Shown: one piece after another, positions 6,427 through 7,647 of the stretch | Numbering within the stretch: the stretch's first letter is position 1 | Layout: the number at the start of each line of letters is the position of its first letter | Assembly: GCA_031266115.1 (NCBI GenBank) | Contig: JAISBQ010000294.1 | Location: 1-7,647, forward strand | Source: Bifidobacteriaceae bacterium | GTDB taxonomy: Bacteria > Actinomycetota > Actinomycetes > Actinomycetales > WQXJ01 | Direction of reading: 5' to 3' | DNA: 7,647 nucleotides | Notes under the pieces: generated by a model | What the model saw: the letters and a program-made list of their open reading frames with translations, nothing else | What the model was told of the DNA's origin: nothing | Databases searched by the model: none | Made by a program: the position numbers and the translations under genes

Positions 6427-6528
6427 ATGAACATGAACACACTGGTGTGGCCGTGGTGCTGCCCGGAGTCGGCCATGTCCCCTGCCCAGTGCTCTGCCGC
6501 GTACTCCCCCAACAATGAAGGGACATGA
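6427..6528 (+). CDS. Upstream ORF, possible 33-residue leader peptide with WPWCCP motif
   Basis: ATG 6427 (or the in-frame ATG 6433) opens a frame ending at TGA 6526-6528, only 3 nt before the ChvE-like ATG. AGGCAGG (6419-6425) lies 7 nt before ATG 6433 and could be its ribosome binding site. Of 33 codons, 27 end in G or C (about 82%), more than at position 2 (about 61%) or position 1 (about 42%); this third-position enrichment is what translated frames show in such a genome. The peptide has Trp-Pro-Trp-Cys-Cys-Pro at residues 8-13, a further Cys at residue 22, and no signal peptide or membrane segment. The codons for this motif lie in a possible weak stem (6444-6452 with 6471-6479). The next gene's Shine-Dalgarno lies in its last codons, so its translation would reach that site. 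I do not recognise a family. It may be a regulatory leader peptide or a chance frame. Confidence 0.4.
   Translation: MNMNTLVWPWCCPESAMSPAQCSAAYSPNNEGT
6517..6523 (+). promoter_or_regulatory. Ribosome binding site of the ChvE-like gene
   Basis: GAAGGGA lies 8 nt before ATG 6532 and within the last codons of the upstream ORF. It fixes the start so that a standard lipoprotein signal follows. Confidence 0.75.
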
Positions 6529-6537
6529 CATATGTCA
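6526..6537. repeat. 12-bp perfect palindrome over the ChvE-like start codon
   Basis: TGACATATGTCA is its own reverse complement. It contains the upstream ORF stop (TGA 6526-6528) and the downstream ATG (6532-6534). It shares the TGACA half-site with the repeat at 6336-6348. It could be an operator or chance. Confidence 0.45.
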
Positions 6538-7647
6538 GTAAGGAAGTTCATGGCAGCGCTCGCGGGTGCTGCCCTTGCGATGGGCGCGCTCGCCGCGTGT
6601 AGCAGCTCTGACGAGCCCGAAGAGACCCCGGCTGCCGAAGACACGGCGGCTGCCGAAGAGCCGCCGCCTGCGGAAGAGCCACCCGCCGCCAATCCGGGCG
6701 ACACCCTCGTCGGCATCACCATGCCGGCCAGGTCCCTTGAGCGCTGGAACCGCGATGGTGCCAAGCTCCAGGAACTGCTCCAAGGGATGGGCTATCAGAC
6801 CGATCTCCAGTACGCGGAGAACGAGCCTGAGACCCAGGTCTCCCAGCTTCAGAACCAGATCAACGCCGGCGCCACGATCCTCGTGGTCGCCTCGATCGAC
6901 TCCGAGTCCCTCGGCCCGGTACTCCAGGAAGCTCGCGATGCTGGCGTGACCATCATCGGCTACGACCGCCTCCTCATGGGCACCCCGAACATCGACTACT
7001 ACGCCACGTTCGACAACGAGGGTGTTGGCGCCATGCAGGGCCAGTACCTGGCTGACACACTCGATCTCGCCACCGCCGAAGGCCCCATCTACTTCGAGGC
7101 CTTCGCCGGCTCTGACGATGACAACAACGCCGGTCTCTTCTTCGGCGGCGCCTGGGACATCCTCCAGCCCTATCTGGAGTCCGGTGTTCTCGTGTGCTCC
7201 TCCAACAAGTGCCCGGCCGACAAGGATCAGTGGCAGGATGTCTCGATCCACGCGTGGGATACCGCCGACGCGCAGACCGAGATGGAGACCCGCCTCAACT
7301 CCTTCTACACCGACAACAAGGTTCAGGCCGTGCTGTCCCCGAACGATTCGCTGGCTCTCGGCATCGCCCAGGCCCTTGAATCGGCTGGCTATTCGGGTGA
7401 CGATTACCCGCTGTTGACCGGGCAGGACGGCGACGAGGCCAACGTTAAGAACATCCTCGCCGGCAAGCAGTCGATGACGGTGTTCAAGGACACCCGTCTC
7501 CTCGCCGCAGCTGTGGCCGAACTGGTTGACCAGATCGCCACAGGCGCAGCGCCTTCGACCAACACCACCTACAACAACGACCTTCAGGATGTTCCGACCG
7601 TCCAGCTCGACCCCGTCGTGGTCACCGCTGATGACGTCCAGACCATC
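6532..7647 (+). CDS. chvE: ChvE/MMSB-type multiple-monosaccharide-binding lipoprotein (3' end missing)
   Basis: The 372 visible codons run off the window edge; by comparison with ChvE only some 15-30 residues are missing. The signal peptide ends in lipobox LAAC (Cys23 lipidated), so the protein is tethered outside the cell, where it captures monosaccharides for an ABC importer. A Pro/Glu/Ala-rich acidic linker (about 27-56) precedes the binding fold. Family landmarks recalled from ChvE are VGITMPARSLERW at the start, TDLQYAENEPETQVSQL, VVASIDSESL, IIGYDRLL, DYYATFDNEGVG, the GSDDDNNA turn, QAVLSPNDSLALGI, LLTGQDGDEA and TVFKDTRLL. The family is periplasmic-binding-protein fold type I, and its known ligands include glucose, galactose, arabinose and xylose; which ones this protein binds cannot be read here. 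In characterised loci it is followed by an ATPase (GguA/MmsA) and a permease (GguB/MmsB), expected just beyond the window. It diverges from the ROK-ATPase pair. Confidence 0.93.
   Translation, partial: MSVRKFMAALAGAALAMGALAACSSSDEPEETPAAEDTAAAEEPPPAEEPPAANPGDTLVGITMPARSLERWNRDGAKLQELLQGMGYQTDLQYAENEPETQVSQLQNQINAGATILVVASIDSESLGPVLQEARDAGVTIIGYDRLLMGTPNIDYYATFDNEGVGAMQGQYLADTLDLATAEGPIYFEAFAGSDDDNNAGLFFGGAWDILQPYLESGVLVCSSNKCPADKDQWQDVSIHAWDTADAQTEMETRLNSFYTDNKVQAVLSPNDSLALGIAQALESAGYSGDDYPLLTGQDGDEANVKNILAGKQSMTVFKDTRLLAAAVAELVDQIATGAAPSTNTTYNNDLQDVPTVQLDPVVVTADDVQTI

Larger units (their letters stand above)
6176..6531. promoter_or_regulatory. Divergent control region between the ROK and ChvE-like genes
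   Basis: This 356-bp region holds the ROK promoter at its left end, a candidate plus-strand promoter at 6276-6305, tandem TGACAA repeats at 6336-6348, the upstream ORF 6427-6528 and the palindrome over the ChvE-like start. It visibly has more A/T runs (6229-6310) than the flanking genes. It is the expected site of ROK binding. I found no textbook ROK operator and no good CRP-like site. Confidence 0.6.

Noticed and set aside
5780..6430. Plus-strand open frame running from the ROK gene into the intergenic region
   Set aside because: The coding strand here is clearly minus (intact ROK protein), and the plus frame has no recognisable domain.

Overview
The window is GC-rich, with codons dominated by G or C in the third position and some GTG starts. 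The protein families (a secreted GH3 enzyme with FIVAR and bacterial Ig-like repeats, a two-domain FKBP lipoprotein, a ROK repressor, a ChvE-type sugar-binding lipoprotein) point to a saccharolytic actinobacterium. Two proteins carry clear lipoboxes (LAGC, LAAC), as expected of a Gram-positive cell. I cannot name the genus. No tRNA, rRNA, mobile element, integrase or CRISPR array is visible, and all recognised genes look intact except the two cut by the window edges.

Layout. (1) Positions 1-3008, plus strand: the 3' part of a large secreted glycoside hydrolase family 3 protein. It shows the GH3 C-terminal domain, a fibronectin-III-like domain, two Ig-like modules, three FIVAR repeats and a strongly basic pair of Big_2 modules, with no sortase signal. 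(2) Positions 3031-3085: a 25-bp hairpin whose stem pairs without mismatch only in the plus-strand RNA. (3) Positions 3115-4107, plus strand: an FKBP-type prolyl isomerase lipoprotein with one degenerate and one canonical FKBP domain. (4) Positions 6175-4132, minus strand: a ROK-family repressor and a single-domain sugar ABC ATPase, overlapping by 11 nt and so probably translationally coupled; this pair converges on the FKBP gene. (5) Positions 6176-6531: a 356-bp divergent control region. It holds a likely leaderless promoter for the ROK gene, a candidate promoter for the sugar-binding gene, repeated TGACA elements and a 33-codon upstream ORF. (6) Positions 6532 to the window end, plus strand: a ChvE/MMSB-type multiple-monosaccharide-binding lipoprotein, cut near its C-terminus.

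How they may work together (inference). The secreted GH3 enzyme would release sugars outside the cell, and the ChvE-like lipoprotein would capture monosaccharides and pass them to a permease, probably encoded just beyond the window. The ATPase beside the ROK gene could energise this importer, and the ROK protein would sense the sugar or a derivative and control both divergent units. The FKBP lipoprotein would help fold exported proteins.

The least conventional element is the short upstream ORF (6427-6528, with a Trp-Pro-Trp-Cys-Cys-Pro stretch). It ends three bases before the ChvE-like start codon and contains that gene's Shine-Dalgarno sequence. It could be an undescribed translational control of a sugar importer.
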